Below, piece after piece: positions 24,413-33,602 of a stretch of DNA of 64,000 nucleotides. The position numbers and the translations under genes were made by a program. The stretch comes from Hippasteria phrygiana (taxonomy: Eukaryota; Echinodermata; Asteroidea; Valvatida; Goniasteridae). The notes under the pieces are model-generated. The model saw nothing but the letters and a program-made list of their open reading frames with translations, was not told the origin of the DNA and did not search any database. The stretch's first letter is position 1; every line of letters starts with the position of its first letter. The stretch spans positions 206,433 to 270,432 of the forward strand of contig JAZGUH010000086.1 of NCBI GenBank assembly GCA_037893225.1, in the 5' to 3' direction.

Positions 24413-26245
24413 ATGGCTGCGAACGGACAAGACGTGTGTCACATCGGCTCTCCGAGTTTTCTATCAAAACTTGATTCTAAGATAGAGCAGATAGTCTCAA
24501 AACTACAGAGTACACCGTCTGTGCCCATAGAGTCATTGTTGAGAAGTAACTGTACCATTGATGAGCTTCTACCGGCAAGGAATTTGATCTTCGAGTCTGC
24601 AAAGGAGAAGTACCGTGACGATTTCCAAGATGGCGACGAGACAAACGACTCTTCAATAAAGCTAAGTACCCAATTTTCTTGTAATTTCTCATTAAAATCC
24701 CGTAGGTCCACACAAACAGCGGCCGATGACATCAAGGAACTATGTCTGTACATTTTTGGTCATCGGAACAGTTTTCCTAGGTCTTGTTTAAGTTCAGCTA
24801 ATCAGGTTAAACCGAAGCCAACAAAGCGCACTGCGGATCGAGATTTAACAGGTGCTATAGCCCTCGATCCAGTATCTGAACCCACCCTACAGGTTATTTA
24901 TAAAGCCATCCTACAGGTTCAGAACGACATAAATTTACTTGATCAGAAATTCTCAGACCAAATTGCAACACTTTCTGGCCAGATTTCTTTATCTTCTTCT
25001 TCCCAGAGGGAAACAATTGACCACTTGAAGAAGGAATGTGACGCTCTCCATTCTACCATTGATATGCTGATGAGCCCTTCTTCTCGTGAAGCCGATGCCC
25101 ATTCGAAACGCCAGCCCTGTGCCCTGAGGCGGAACAACCAGAGTACCACCATGGGTTCAGCCAGTCCAGCGGTATCAACAAGCAACCGCTTTGCTGCATT
25201 GGCGACGGAGGATGTCGATCCGGTCAACATCGAAAACAGCTTTGATGATTCCCGGACCGAAGCCGAGTTCCTGATCGACTCCTACTACGAAGCTATGCAG
25301 CCAAAAGTCCAGCCTGGCATGGAACAGGAGTCCTGTACTCCCCCAAACAATCCCTGTCCCTCCAAAAACAAGGCCTCTTTTCAAGAGCAGCTCGACCAAT
25401 ACCGGGAAAAGCACAAGAAACTGACCACTACAAAGCAGAAACCGACACCTACCATGAAAAAACGGCCACCCACACCTAGCGAACACAACCATGCAGATAT
25501 CCTAATAATCGGTGACTCAATGATCAAACGGCTACAACCCAGGAGATTGAGCAGACAAAAGAAAGTGATGTGCCATACCATGCGTGGAGCAAAAATCGAA
25601 GATCTTGCTCCTAACGCCATCCAGCTGTCGGCCAAACACGACGTCTCTGGAGTAATCCTTCATGTTGGGACCAATAATACTTCTGACAACCCAGAGACTA
25701 TTGCTGCAAAGATCACTTCTCTTGGTGAATCACTACAACCAAGATCAGTAACAATCTCGTCGATTATACATCGCAATAACCAAACAGTGCCAAAACGCAA
25801 GAAGGTAGATGACTCTAATAATCTGCTTAAGTCAATAGCAAGACAAAATAACTGGGGCTTCATTGACAATGGAAATATAAACCCAAATCACCTTGTATCG
25901 GATGGCGTGCACCTCAACTCAACAGGAGTGCGTCTACTTGCCGTGAACATTATCCAACACGTCGCAGGACCACATAAGACCACTGCTAGCCGCATCACAC
26001 ACCAGAGGACCCCGTTCGGCAAGACCTTGTACTCTGATGTCGTGAAGGAGCGGACTACAGCGAATCGTGATGTCCCGACGGGTTTTCAAATGGCAAATCA
26101 GTACTACCCACACCCGTATCAAAAACAGCATCCAACCCATCTCCGTCAGCCACTAACCCAGACACACTATCGAAGCCAGGAATGGAACCAATACCTAAAA
26201 ACGGTCAGAGAGCTGCTCAATCCACAAGGCAAAAATCTACGATAG
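24413..26245 (+). CDS. Retrotransposon ORF1 protein: coiled coil plus SGNH esterase
   Basis: 610 residues from the ATG at 24413 (MAANGQDV). The frame stays open upstream to 24323, but that part is repeat DNA outside the element, so I reject the longer start. Residues about 156-220 form a heptad-like coiled coil, probably for self-association. Residues about 360-520 are an SGNH/GDSL hydrolase domain. It has GDS with the nucleophile serine at 369, a GTNN block at 419-422 (oxyanion asparagine), and DGVH with Asp497 and His500 completing the triad. Esterase-bearing ORF1 proteins are known in CR1-group elements and are thought to aid RNP formation or membrane and lipid contact. No CCHC zinc knuckle is visible. 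The last 64 nt overlap ORF2 in another frame. No stop or frameshift interrupts it. Confidence 0.85.
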   Translation: MAANGQDVCHIGSPSFLSKLDSKIEQIVSKLQSTPSVPIESLLRSNCTIDELLPARNLIFESAKEKYRDDFQDGDETNDSSIKLSTQFSCNFSLKSRRSTQTAADDIKELCLYIFGHRNSFPRSCLSSANQVKPKPTKRTADRDLTGAIALDPVSEPTLQVIYKAILQVQNDINLLDQKFSDQIATLSGQISLSSSSQRETIDHLKKECDALHSTIDMLMSPSSREADAHSKRQPCALRRNNQSTTMGSASPAVSTSNRFAALATEDVDPVNIENSFDDSRTEAEFLIDSYYEAMQPKVQPGMEQESCTPPNNPCPSKNKASFQEQLDQYREKHKKLTTTKQKPTPTMKKRPPTPSEHNHADILIIGDSMIKRLQPRRLSRQKKVMCHTMRGAKIEDLAPNAIQLSAKHDVSGVILHVGTNNTSDNPETIAAKITSLGESLQPRSVTISSIIHRNNQTVPKRKKVDDSNNLLKSIARQNNWGFIDNGNINPNHLVSDGVHLNSTGVRLLAVNIIQHVAGPHKTTASRITHQRTPFGKTLYSDVVKERTTANRDVPTGFQMANQYYPHPYQKQHPTHLRQPLTQTHYRSQEWNQYLKTVRELLNPQGKNLR

Positions 26246-29115
26246 ACTTAACAGATGGCGTTATCTACAACCGAAGCCCCGGGGGATTCTCATTCGCCCA
26301 TCTTAATGTGAGAAGTTTAATAAACAAATTTGACCAATTTAAAATTTTAATGTCTACAAATCCATTCGATATCATCTGTCTAAATGAAACTTTCTGCAAT
26401 GCCTCAATCTCCGACGATGAAATCACATTACCAAATTTTTCCATTGTCAGAAAAGACAGGAACCGGCATGGTGGTGGGGTTGCCATGTACATCCGAAACA
26501 ATTTAACTTTCACTCGTCGTGAGGATCTTGAAACAGATGATGTCGAGTGCATATGGGTTGAAATTAAGTGTAAACAAAGACAGCCTGTGCTTATTAGTTC
26601 TATTTATAGGCCACCTTCAAGCTCTGTTGAATTCATTGATAAACTAAGTGATATTATTAATAAGGCCTCCTGTGAATGTAAAGAAATTATTGCAACTGGG
26701 GACTTTAATTATGATGTTTCAGTTGACGATGATAGTTTGAACTCAAACCCAATTATTTCTTGTTTTGGTTTATTCCAATTGGCGCAACTCATACATGACT
26801 CAACACGTGTCACTGAGTCCACTCAAACAATAATCGATCTCATTTTCAGCTCCCATCCAGAGCTAATAAAGGAATGTGGTGTATTACCAGTCCTAATCAG
26901 TGACCATTATCTTGTTTATGGTCAACATAGTTGGAAAACGCCAAAAATTAAAGGTCGCTCAATAAATTTTCGATGTCTCACAAATATAGACAATGATGCA
27001 TTTAAAGACGACCTCCTTAATGCACCATGGCAAGATGTACTGGACTCTTATGATGTTGATGAAGCGTGGTGCAAATGGCACTCCATATTTATGCGTATTA
27101 TTAACTTTCATGCGCCAATCAAAACTAAACGTATTCGGGGTGCCTCTTTACCTTGGCTCGATTGCGAAATTCTTAAACTTATGAGACAGCGGGATCGTGC
27201 ACACAAAATCGCAAAACGCTCAGGCTCACAGATCGATTGGGACTCTTACAAAAAGCTGCGGAACAATGTAACTAATAAAATCCGCACTAAGAAGAGCGAA
27301 TACTATACATCAGCCATAGAAGAAAATAAAAGCAATTCATCTATGCTATGGAAAAAACTAAAGGAGGTACTTCCTAAAAAACAGAAAATTGCTCCAAATT
27401 CTATCACTTCCCCAAATGGAGAAAATATTGACGATCCCACTGACATTGCTGATACATTAAATGAACACTTTTCTACAATAGGAAAACGTACAGCTAGAAA
27501 TTGCCCATCGGGCGAACTTGAAAACAATGATACCTACGCCTCTATCGTTGATTCTCTACATGAACTTGAAGAATGCACTGTACCTAATATTACAGAAGAG
27601 TTCGTTCAAAAGCAAATATCATCCATGTCGGTTGGGAAAGCAACAGGTCCGGATGGCATCAGTGTTAAAATGATTAAAATTGCTTCCCCTTATATTACTA
27701 AATCTTTAACTTATATTTTTAACCTCTCCATAACATGCGAGCAATACCCTAAGGATTGGAAACACGCCTTGGTAACACCAATTCACAAGGGAGGAGATAA
27801 ATGTAGTACAGGTAATTATCGGCCTATTTCTATACTGCCAATTATCTCTAAGATTCTAGAAAGATGGGTGCACTCGGCAGTATATAGCTACCTCGATGAT
27901 AACAATTTGATACCTAGTTGCCAATCGGGATTTAGACCCTTGCACTCAACTGAAAGCACTCTACACGATTTAACAAACAAGTGTTTTGAGGCTATGGAGC
28001 AAGGTGAAGTTACAGGTAGCGTGTTCATAGATCTTAGTAAAGCTTTTGATTGTGTGGATCATGTAATCCTACTAGGCAAATTGAAGAAGCTGAATTTGTC
28101 ATCTTCTGGAATTAATTGGTTTAAGTCGTACCTGGGCGGTCGTAGTCAGTCTGTAAATATTAAGGGCACAATATCGAAGGTCTTGCCCATAGACATAGGC
28201 GTTCCACAAGGGTCGATCTTAGGGCCACTTTTATTCATTGTTTATAGTAGTGATTTTCCATCCTGTATACCCCAAAATTGCAACTTATTTATGTATGCAG
28301 ATGACTCCACGTTAACTTGTAGCTCCTCTAGTATTAACGAAATAGAAAGGAACTTGAATGTAGCTCTTGCTAGTATTCACAACTGGTGCCAAAGAAACAA
28401 ACTAGCATTAAATGCCAACAAAACCAAATGTATGCTTATTGGTTCAAGGCAGAAAATATCCAACGTCGACCTAAACGTGTGCATTGCTGATAAGGTTATC
28501 GAAAAAGTGAAATCTTGTAAATGCTTGGGTGTAGTTGTTGATGAAACATTAAGTTGGGGTACACATGTTGAATACGTAAGGAAGACTGTTTCGTCTAAAT
28601 TGGGTGTGTTAAACAGAATTCGTGATTACGTTCCCCAAAGCAGCCTGCACACACTCTTTGTAAGTTTAGTTATGCCATCTTTAGAGTATTGCTGTACGGT
28701 GTGGGGAGGAAGGTACATATCTCACGACAATACCCTCAACAAATGTCTAAAAAGAGCAGCACGGATAATCCTTAAATGTACCTCCCTCACCCCCTCAGCT
28801 GATATGTTTGCCAGACTAAATTGGATTCCTTTTAAAGAAAGAGTTCAGTTCAAAAAGGCTATCTTTGTTTTCAAAAGCCTCAACAAAATGACTCCTTTGT
28901 ACATGACAAATCTGTTTACACCACTTACAGTGATTCGTGAAACACGACAATCGACCCAAATGGCACTGAAAGTTCCTTTCGCCAAAAAGGAATGCTACGT
29001 GACAAGTTTCGCTGTGAGTGGTGCCAGTATATGGAATAATCTGCCTGAACAAATGAGAACCATAAACTCTTTAAGTACATTTAAATCGGAGCTACGTAAA
29101 GCCATCTATCAGTGA
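26182..29115 (+). CDS. Retrotransposon ORF2 protein: endonuclease and reverse transcriptase
   Basis: 977 residues from the first ATG, which lies inside the end of ORF1. Translation may start here or by reinitiation or frameshift. The N-terminal APE-type endonuclease (about 36-245) shows HLNVRSL (Asn42), NETF (Glu69), YRPP (Tyr142), GDFN (Asp174, Asn176), Asp219 and SDHY (Asp241, His242). All expected catalytic residues are present. The reverse transcriptase (about 470-760) shows GPDG at 489-492, NYRPIS at 545-550, SGFRP at 582-586, FIDLSKAFD with Asp617, GVPQGSILGP up to 682, and the YADD active site at 705-708. The C-terminal 200 residues resemble the conserved tail of CR1/L2 ORF2 proteins. 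No RNase H domain is evident. The protein would nick the target and prime cDNA synthesis in the nucleus. No inactivating lesion is visible. Confidence 0.92.
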   Translation: MEPIPKNGQRAAQSTRQKSTIDLTDGVIYNRSPGGFSFAHLNVRSLINKFDQFKILMSTNPFDIICLNETFCNASISDDEITLPNFSIVRKDRNRHGGGVAMYIRNNLTFTRREDLETDDVECIWVEIKCKQRQPVLISSIYRPPSSSVEFIDKLSDIINKASCECKEIIATGDFNYDVSVDDDSLNSNPIISCFGLFQLAQLIHDSTRVTESTQTIIDLIFSSHPELIKECGVLPVLISDHYLVYGQHSWKTPKIKGRSINFRCLTNIDNDAFKDDLLNAPWQDVLDSYDVDEAWCKWHSIFMRIINFHAPIKTKRIRGASLPWLDCEILKLMRQRDRAHKIAKRSGSQIDWDSYKKLRNNVTNKIRTKKSEYYTSAIEENKSNSSMLWKKLKEVLPKKQKIAPNSITSPNGENIDDPTDIADTLNEHFSTIGKRTARNCPSGELENNDTYASIVDSLHELEECTVPNITEEFVQKQISSMSVGKATGPDGISVKMIKIASPYITKSLTYIFNLSITCEQYPKDWKHALVTPIHKGGDKCSTGNYRPISILPIISKILERWVHSAVYSYLDDNNLIPSCQSGFRPLHSTESTLHDLTNKCFEAMEQGEVTGSVFIDLSKAFDCVDHVILLGKLKKLNLSSSGINWFKSYLGGRSQSVNIKGTISKVLPIDIGVPQGSILGPLLFIVYSSDFPSCIPQNCNLFMYADDSTLTCSSSSINEIERNLNVALASIHNWCQRNKLALNANKTKCMLIGSRQKISNVDLNVCIADKVIEKVKSCKCLGVVVDETLSWGTHVEYVRKTVSSKLGVLNRIRDYVPQSSLHTLFVSLVMPSLEYCCTVWGGRYISHDNTLNKCLKRAARIILKCTSLTPSADMFARLNWIPFKERVQFKKAIFVFKSLNKMTPLYMTNLFTPLTVIRETRQSTQMALKVPFAKKECYVTSFAVSGASIWNNLPEQMRTINSLSTFKSELRKAIYQ

Positions 29116-29440
29116 TATTTCTGTATAATTTACGCTGAACTGCGGAGTTATAAACTTGGTTGCCAAAATACTTTGGAGCCGGATGGGAATTTTCCCTTGT
29201 TTTTCACCCTAAAAGGGTTTTTTTTTTTCGCGGGTTTTTCGCCCATCCCGTAAATCAGCAATAGGCTTCTACTGGAGAGTTGAAAAGTTAACCGAAGATA
29301 TATTTATTTGTGTAAACATTATTGTATTTGTTTAAATACTTTGTATGAATGTGTAAATATTCAATTTTAACTAATAATATGCAGGGCCCCAATGGAAACC
29401 AGTTTTAAACTGTTTGGGCACACCCTGGGTAAAGAAATGT
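29116..29440 (+). other. Retrotransposon 3' UTR with terminal stem-loop
   Basis: Non-coding. ACCCT pairs with AGGGT at 29206-29218. Near the end, CAGGG (29382-29386) pairs with CCCTG (29423-29427). It encloses CCCAA/TTGGG (29388-29392 with 29414-29418) and CAGTTT/AAACTG (29400-29412), giving one nested stem. Conserved 3' stem-loops in this group serve as the recognition site of the element's own reverse transcriptase. That role is inferred here. Confidence 0.65.
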
Positions 29441-29462
29441 AATAAATAAATAAATAAATAAA
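29440..29462 (+). repeat. (AATA)n tail of the retrotransposon
   Basis: Five to six AATA repeats end the element and run into the target sequence. Short simple-repeat tails instead of poly(A) are usual for CR1/L2-type elements. Confidence 0.85.
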
Positions 29463-30164
29463 TATCTAGGTAGCCCAATAGGTTTATAGATCAAAATTGA
29501 CATGACATTATTATGATGTCATCACATGTCACATGACGTCATCTTAAAGGTGCAGTTTTTGAAGCCATATATAAACAAAAGTACAAGTCCGATTAAGTTC
29601 AAAAGTAATATCTAGGTAGCCCAGTAGGTATTTTAAATAACAAAATTATTGATGTCATGATTACGTCATCACTCGTTTCGTGTCATTATCTTAAAGGGGC
29701 ATTTTTCTCAAAGCCATATATCTTCAAAAGTACAGGTCCGATTTATTTGAAATGTAATATATAGTCGGTTAGGCAAGCAGGTTTATAGATGAAAATTGAC
29801 GTGACGTTATGATGACGTCATCACATGTCACGTCACGTTATCTTAAAGGGGCAGTTTTTAAAGCCATACATTGTATATCTACAAAAGTACAAGTTCGATT
29901 ATTTTAAATGTAATATCTAGGTAGGTCAGCAAGTTTACAGATGAAAATGTACATTACGTTATGATGACGTCATCACAAGTGACTATTACAAACAACTTTA
30001 ATTATTTTCAAAGTCTAACAAAGAAAACTGGCAGCAGCGCGATTGTTTGACAAACTTAAATTATTGTATTCTCATTTCACATCCAAAAAATAAAAAAACA
30101 AAAACGAAACAGCCCTGTGTTTGTCCACAAACACCTCCCATTGGCTCTAGTTTTTTTTTTTTTT

Positions 30165-33078
30165 TCTTTTTCAGACTTTTTGCCCATAGACTTTGTACAC
30201 GTTTTCGTTCTGCCAGGCACTTTGGCTACTTTTATGCAGCCGATTGCCTTTAAACTTAACAGACACTTAGACCAACTGCTCAGGATGCATGCCGATCTTT
30301 TACGTCATGGTGACGTCATCACGTGATTTTTTATGAATTTTTGAATTTTGAAAATCGTAACATTCATTAAATTATATCTAGCGAACAAAACAAGATATTT
30401 TAAAAATTCTTTTTCTTATAGCTTTGGTATGTCTCAAAGATATGCCTTAAAAAGCGAAAATTGTGTGACGTCATGATGACGTCATCAAAAATGCTTTTTT
30501 TCTTTAACGCATGTAAGGGTCAATCTGATTACAAAAATGTATATATTGAATTTTGCTGTACCCAATTCCAAAATTTCATGATCGTGGCTCACTCAAGTAA
30601 GAAATAACAGCCATTTCAAAATTTAGACCAAATTCAATATAACACAAAGGAATTCTGGGACGGGCTGATAACCATGGCTATTATGAGCTTGCTGTTTATA
30701 AAAGGGGTTGATTTCTAGTCTTTTTTCAAGTCGCTGAATTTTTGAAGTATTAAAATCGTAACATTCTTTTCAATATATCTAGCGAACAAAACAAGATATT
30801 TTCAAAATTCTTTTTGTTATAGCTTTGGTATGTCTCAAAGATATGCCCTAAAAGGCGAAAATTGTGTGACGTCATGATGACGTCATCAAAAATATGTGTT
30901 TTTTTTAACGCATGTAAGGGTCAATCCGATTACAAAAATGTATACATTGTATTTTTCTGTACCCAATTCCAAAATTTCATGATCGTGGCTCACTCAAGTA
31001 AGAAATGACAGCCATTTCAAAATTTAGACCAAATTCAATATAACACAAAGGAATTCTGGGACGGGCTGATAACCATGGCTATTATGAGCTTGCTGTTTAT
31101 AAAAGGGGTTGATTTCTAGTCTTTTTTCAAGTCGCTGAATTTTTGAAGTATTAAAATCGTAACATTCTTTTCAATATATCTAGCGAACAAAACAAGATAT
31201 TTTCAAAATTATTTTTGTTATAGCTTTGGTATGTTTCAAAGATATGCCCTAAAAGGCGAAAATTGTGTGACGTCATGATGACGTCATCAAAAATATGTGT
31301 TTTTTTTAACGCATGTAAGGGTCAATCCGATTACAAAAATGTATACATTGTATTTTTCTGTACCCAATTCCAAAATTTCATGATCGTGGCTCACTCAAGT
31401 AAGAAATGACAGCCATTTCAAAATGTAGACCAAATTCAATATAACACAAAGGAATTGTGGGACGGGCTGATAACCATGGCTATTATGAGCTTGCTGTTTA
31501 TAAAAGGGGTTGATTTCTAGTCTTTTTTCAAGTCGCTGAATTTTTGAAGTATTAAAATCGTAACATTCTTTTCACTATATCTAGCGAACAAAACAAGATA
31601 TTTTCAAAATTCTTTTTGTTATAGCTTTGGTATGTCTCAAAGATATGCCCTAAAAAGCGAAAATTGTGTGACGTCATGATGACGTCATAAAAAAATTCTT
31701 TTTTCAAGTCGATAGAATATTGCCCATAGCATTTGTAAACGTTTACTTTCTTACCGGCCACATTGGCTACTTTTAAACTTGGCAGACACTTACCCCAACT
31801 GCTCACAATGTGTGCCGAACCTTTACGTCATGATGACGTCATCACATGTCACGTGACGTCATCTTAAAGGGGCATTTTTCGAAGCCATATATCTACAAAA
31901 GTACAAGTCCGATTAAGTTGGAACGTAATATCTAGGTATGCCACCGGGTGTTATAGATGAACATTGACATGACGTTATGATCAAGTCATAACATGTCACG
32001 TGGTGTCATCTTAAAGGGGCACTCGCTAGATTATTGCCCTTAGCATTTGTAAACGTTTTCTTTCTTACTGGCCACTTTGGCTACTTTTAAACTTGGCAGA
32101 CACTTACCCCAACTGCTCACAACGTGTGGCGAACTTTTACGTCATGATGATGTCATCACATGTCACGTGACGCCATCTTAAAGGGGCATTTTTTCGAAGC
32201 CATATATCTACAAAAGTACAAGTCCGATTAAGTTGAAACGTAATATCTAGGTATGCCACCGGGTGTTATAGATGGAAATTGACATGACGTTATGATGACG
32301 TCATCACATGTTACGTGACGTCATCTTAAAGGGGCAGTTTTTGAAGCCATATATATTAAGAAGTACATGTCCGATTAAGTTGAAAAGTAATATCTAGGTA
32401 GCCCAATAGGTTTATAGATCAAAATTGACATGACATTATTATGATGTCATCACATGTCACATGACGTCATCTTAAAGGTGCAGTTTTTGAAGCCATATAT
32501 AAACAAAAGTACAAGTCCGATTAAGTTCAAAAGTAATATCTAGGTAGCCCAGTAGGTATTTTAAATAACAAAATTATTGATGTCATGATTACGTCATCAC
32601 TCGTTTCGTGTCATTATCTTAAAGGGGCATTTTTCTCAAAGCCATATATCTTCAAAAGTACAGGTCCGATTTATTTGAAATGTAATATATAGTCGGGTAG
32701 GCAAGCAGGTTTATAGATGAAAATTGACGTGACGTTATGATGACGTCATCACATGTCACGTCACGTTATCTTAAAGGGGCAGTTTTTAAAGCCATACATT
32801 GTATATCTACAAAAGTACAAGTTCGATTATTTTAAATGTAATATCTAGGTAGGTCAGCAAGTTTACAGATGAAAATGTACATTACGTTATGATGACGTCA
32901 TCACAAGTGACTATTACAAACAACTTTAATTATTTTCAAAGTCTAACAAAGAAAACTGGCAGCAGCGCGATTGTTTGACAAACTTAAATTATTGTATTCT
33001 CATTTCACATCCAAAAAATAAAAAAACAAAAACGAAACAGCCCTGTGTTTGTCCACAAACACCTCCCATTGGCTCTAG
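30165..33078 (+). mobile_element. Helitron-like copy 11 (empty-site twin of copy 10)
   Basis: 2914 bp. Head at 30165, A units at 30719, 31119 and 31520, B units from about 31710 and 32027, C units, tail, hairpin at 33045-33062, CTAG at 33075-33078. At 32385-32400 it has the uninterrupted GTAATATCTAGG where copy 10 holds the retrotransposon. The head differs from that of copy 10 (ATAGACTTTGTACACG against ATAGCGTTTGTACACG), so the 5' ends belong to different subtypes or were exchanged. Confidence 0.7.
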
Positions 33079-33089
33079 TTTTTTTTTTT

Positions 33090-33565
33090 GGCTGTTTCGG
33101 AAGTTTTCCGAAACAGCCCTTGTTTTCGTTAAGATTTTTTGGCTGTTTCGAAAGCTTTTCGAAACAGCCCTTGTTTTCGTTAAGATTTTTTTTTTTTTCT
33201 TTTTGGCTGTTTCGGAAACTTTTCCGAAACAGCCCTTGTTTTCGTTAAGATTTTTTTTTTTTGGCTGTTTTGGAAACTTTTCCAAAACAGCCCTTGTTTT
33301 CGTTAAGATTTTTTTTTTTTTCTTTTTTTTTTTTTTTTTGGCTGTTTCGGAAGTTTTCCGAAACAGCCCTTGTTTTCGTTAAGATTTTTTTTTTTTTCTT
33401 TTTTTTTGGCTGTTTCGAAAGTTTTTCGAAACAGCCCTTGTTTTCGTTAAGATTTTTTTTTTTTGGCTGTTTCGAAAGTTTTTCGAAACAGCCCTTGTTT
33501 TCGTTAAGATTTTTTTTTTGGCTGTTTCGAAAGTTTTTCGAAACAGCCCTTGTTTTCGTTAAGAT

Positions 33566-33597
<32 letters not shown>

Positions 33598-33602
33598 TTG
33601 CT
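33090..33602 (+). repeat. Tandem array of eight hairpin modules
   Basis: Eight hairpins start at 33090, 33141, 33205, 33263, 33340, 33408, 33465 and 33520, spaced 51-77 bp. Each is a 13-14 bp stem with a 2-3 nt loop, then TTGTTTTCGTTAAG and a T tract of variable length. Stems are of CGAA/TTCG type (four), CGGA/TCCG type (three) and TGGA/TCCA type (one, at 33263). Both arms always change together. The array fills the gap between the CTAG of copy 11 and the head of copy 12. Confidence 0.85.

Larger units (their letters stand above)
24408..29460 (+). mobile_element. CR1/L2-group non-LTR retrotransposon, ORFs intact
   Basis: An insertion of about 5.05 kb with two long ORFs, a 3' UTR and a tail of (AATA) repeats. 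There are no LTRs. ORF1 carries an SGNH esterase and ORF2 an apurinic-type endonuclease followed by reverse transcriptase, the layout of the CR1/L2 group. The boundaries come from comparison with the empty site in copy 11 (around 32385-32400). The left match ends at 24407 and the right match begins at 29461. The only possible target-site duplication is AATA, which cannot be told apart from the tail. The 5' end lies only about 5 bp before the ORF1 ATG, so most of the 5' UTR is probably missing. Base and codon use differ sharply from the surrounding array. Confidence 0.9.
22182..30150 (+). mobile_element. Helitron-like copy 10, split by a retrotransposon
   Basis: Head at 22182, A units at 22735, 23135 and 23536, B units from about 23728 and 24040. 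The copy is interrupted at 24407 in the sequence AAGTAATA and resumes at 29461 with AATATCTAGG. After C units and the tail it ends with a hairpin at 30117-30134 and CTAG at 30147-30150. Without the insert it is about 2915 bp, against 2914 bp for the uninterrupted relative copy 11. Confidence 0.7.

Noticed and set aside
24439..25869. Minus-strand open frames within the retrotransposon
   Set aside because: They lie opposite the long ORF1 coding frame and have no recognisable motifs.
33090..33548. CRISPR-like array
   Set aside because: The repeated parts are perfect hairpins separated by T tracts, not unique spacers. The setting is eukaryotic and there are no cas genes.
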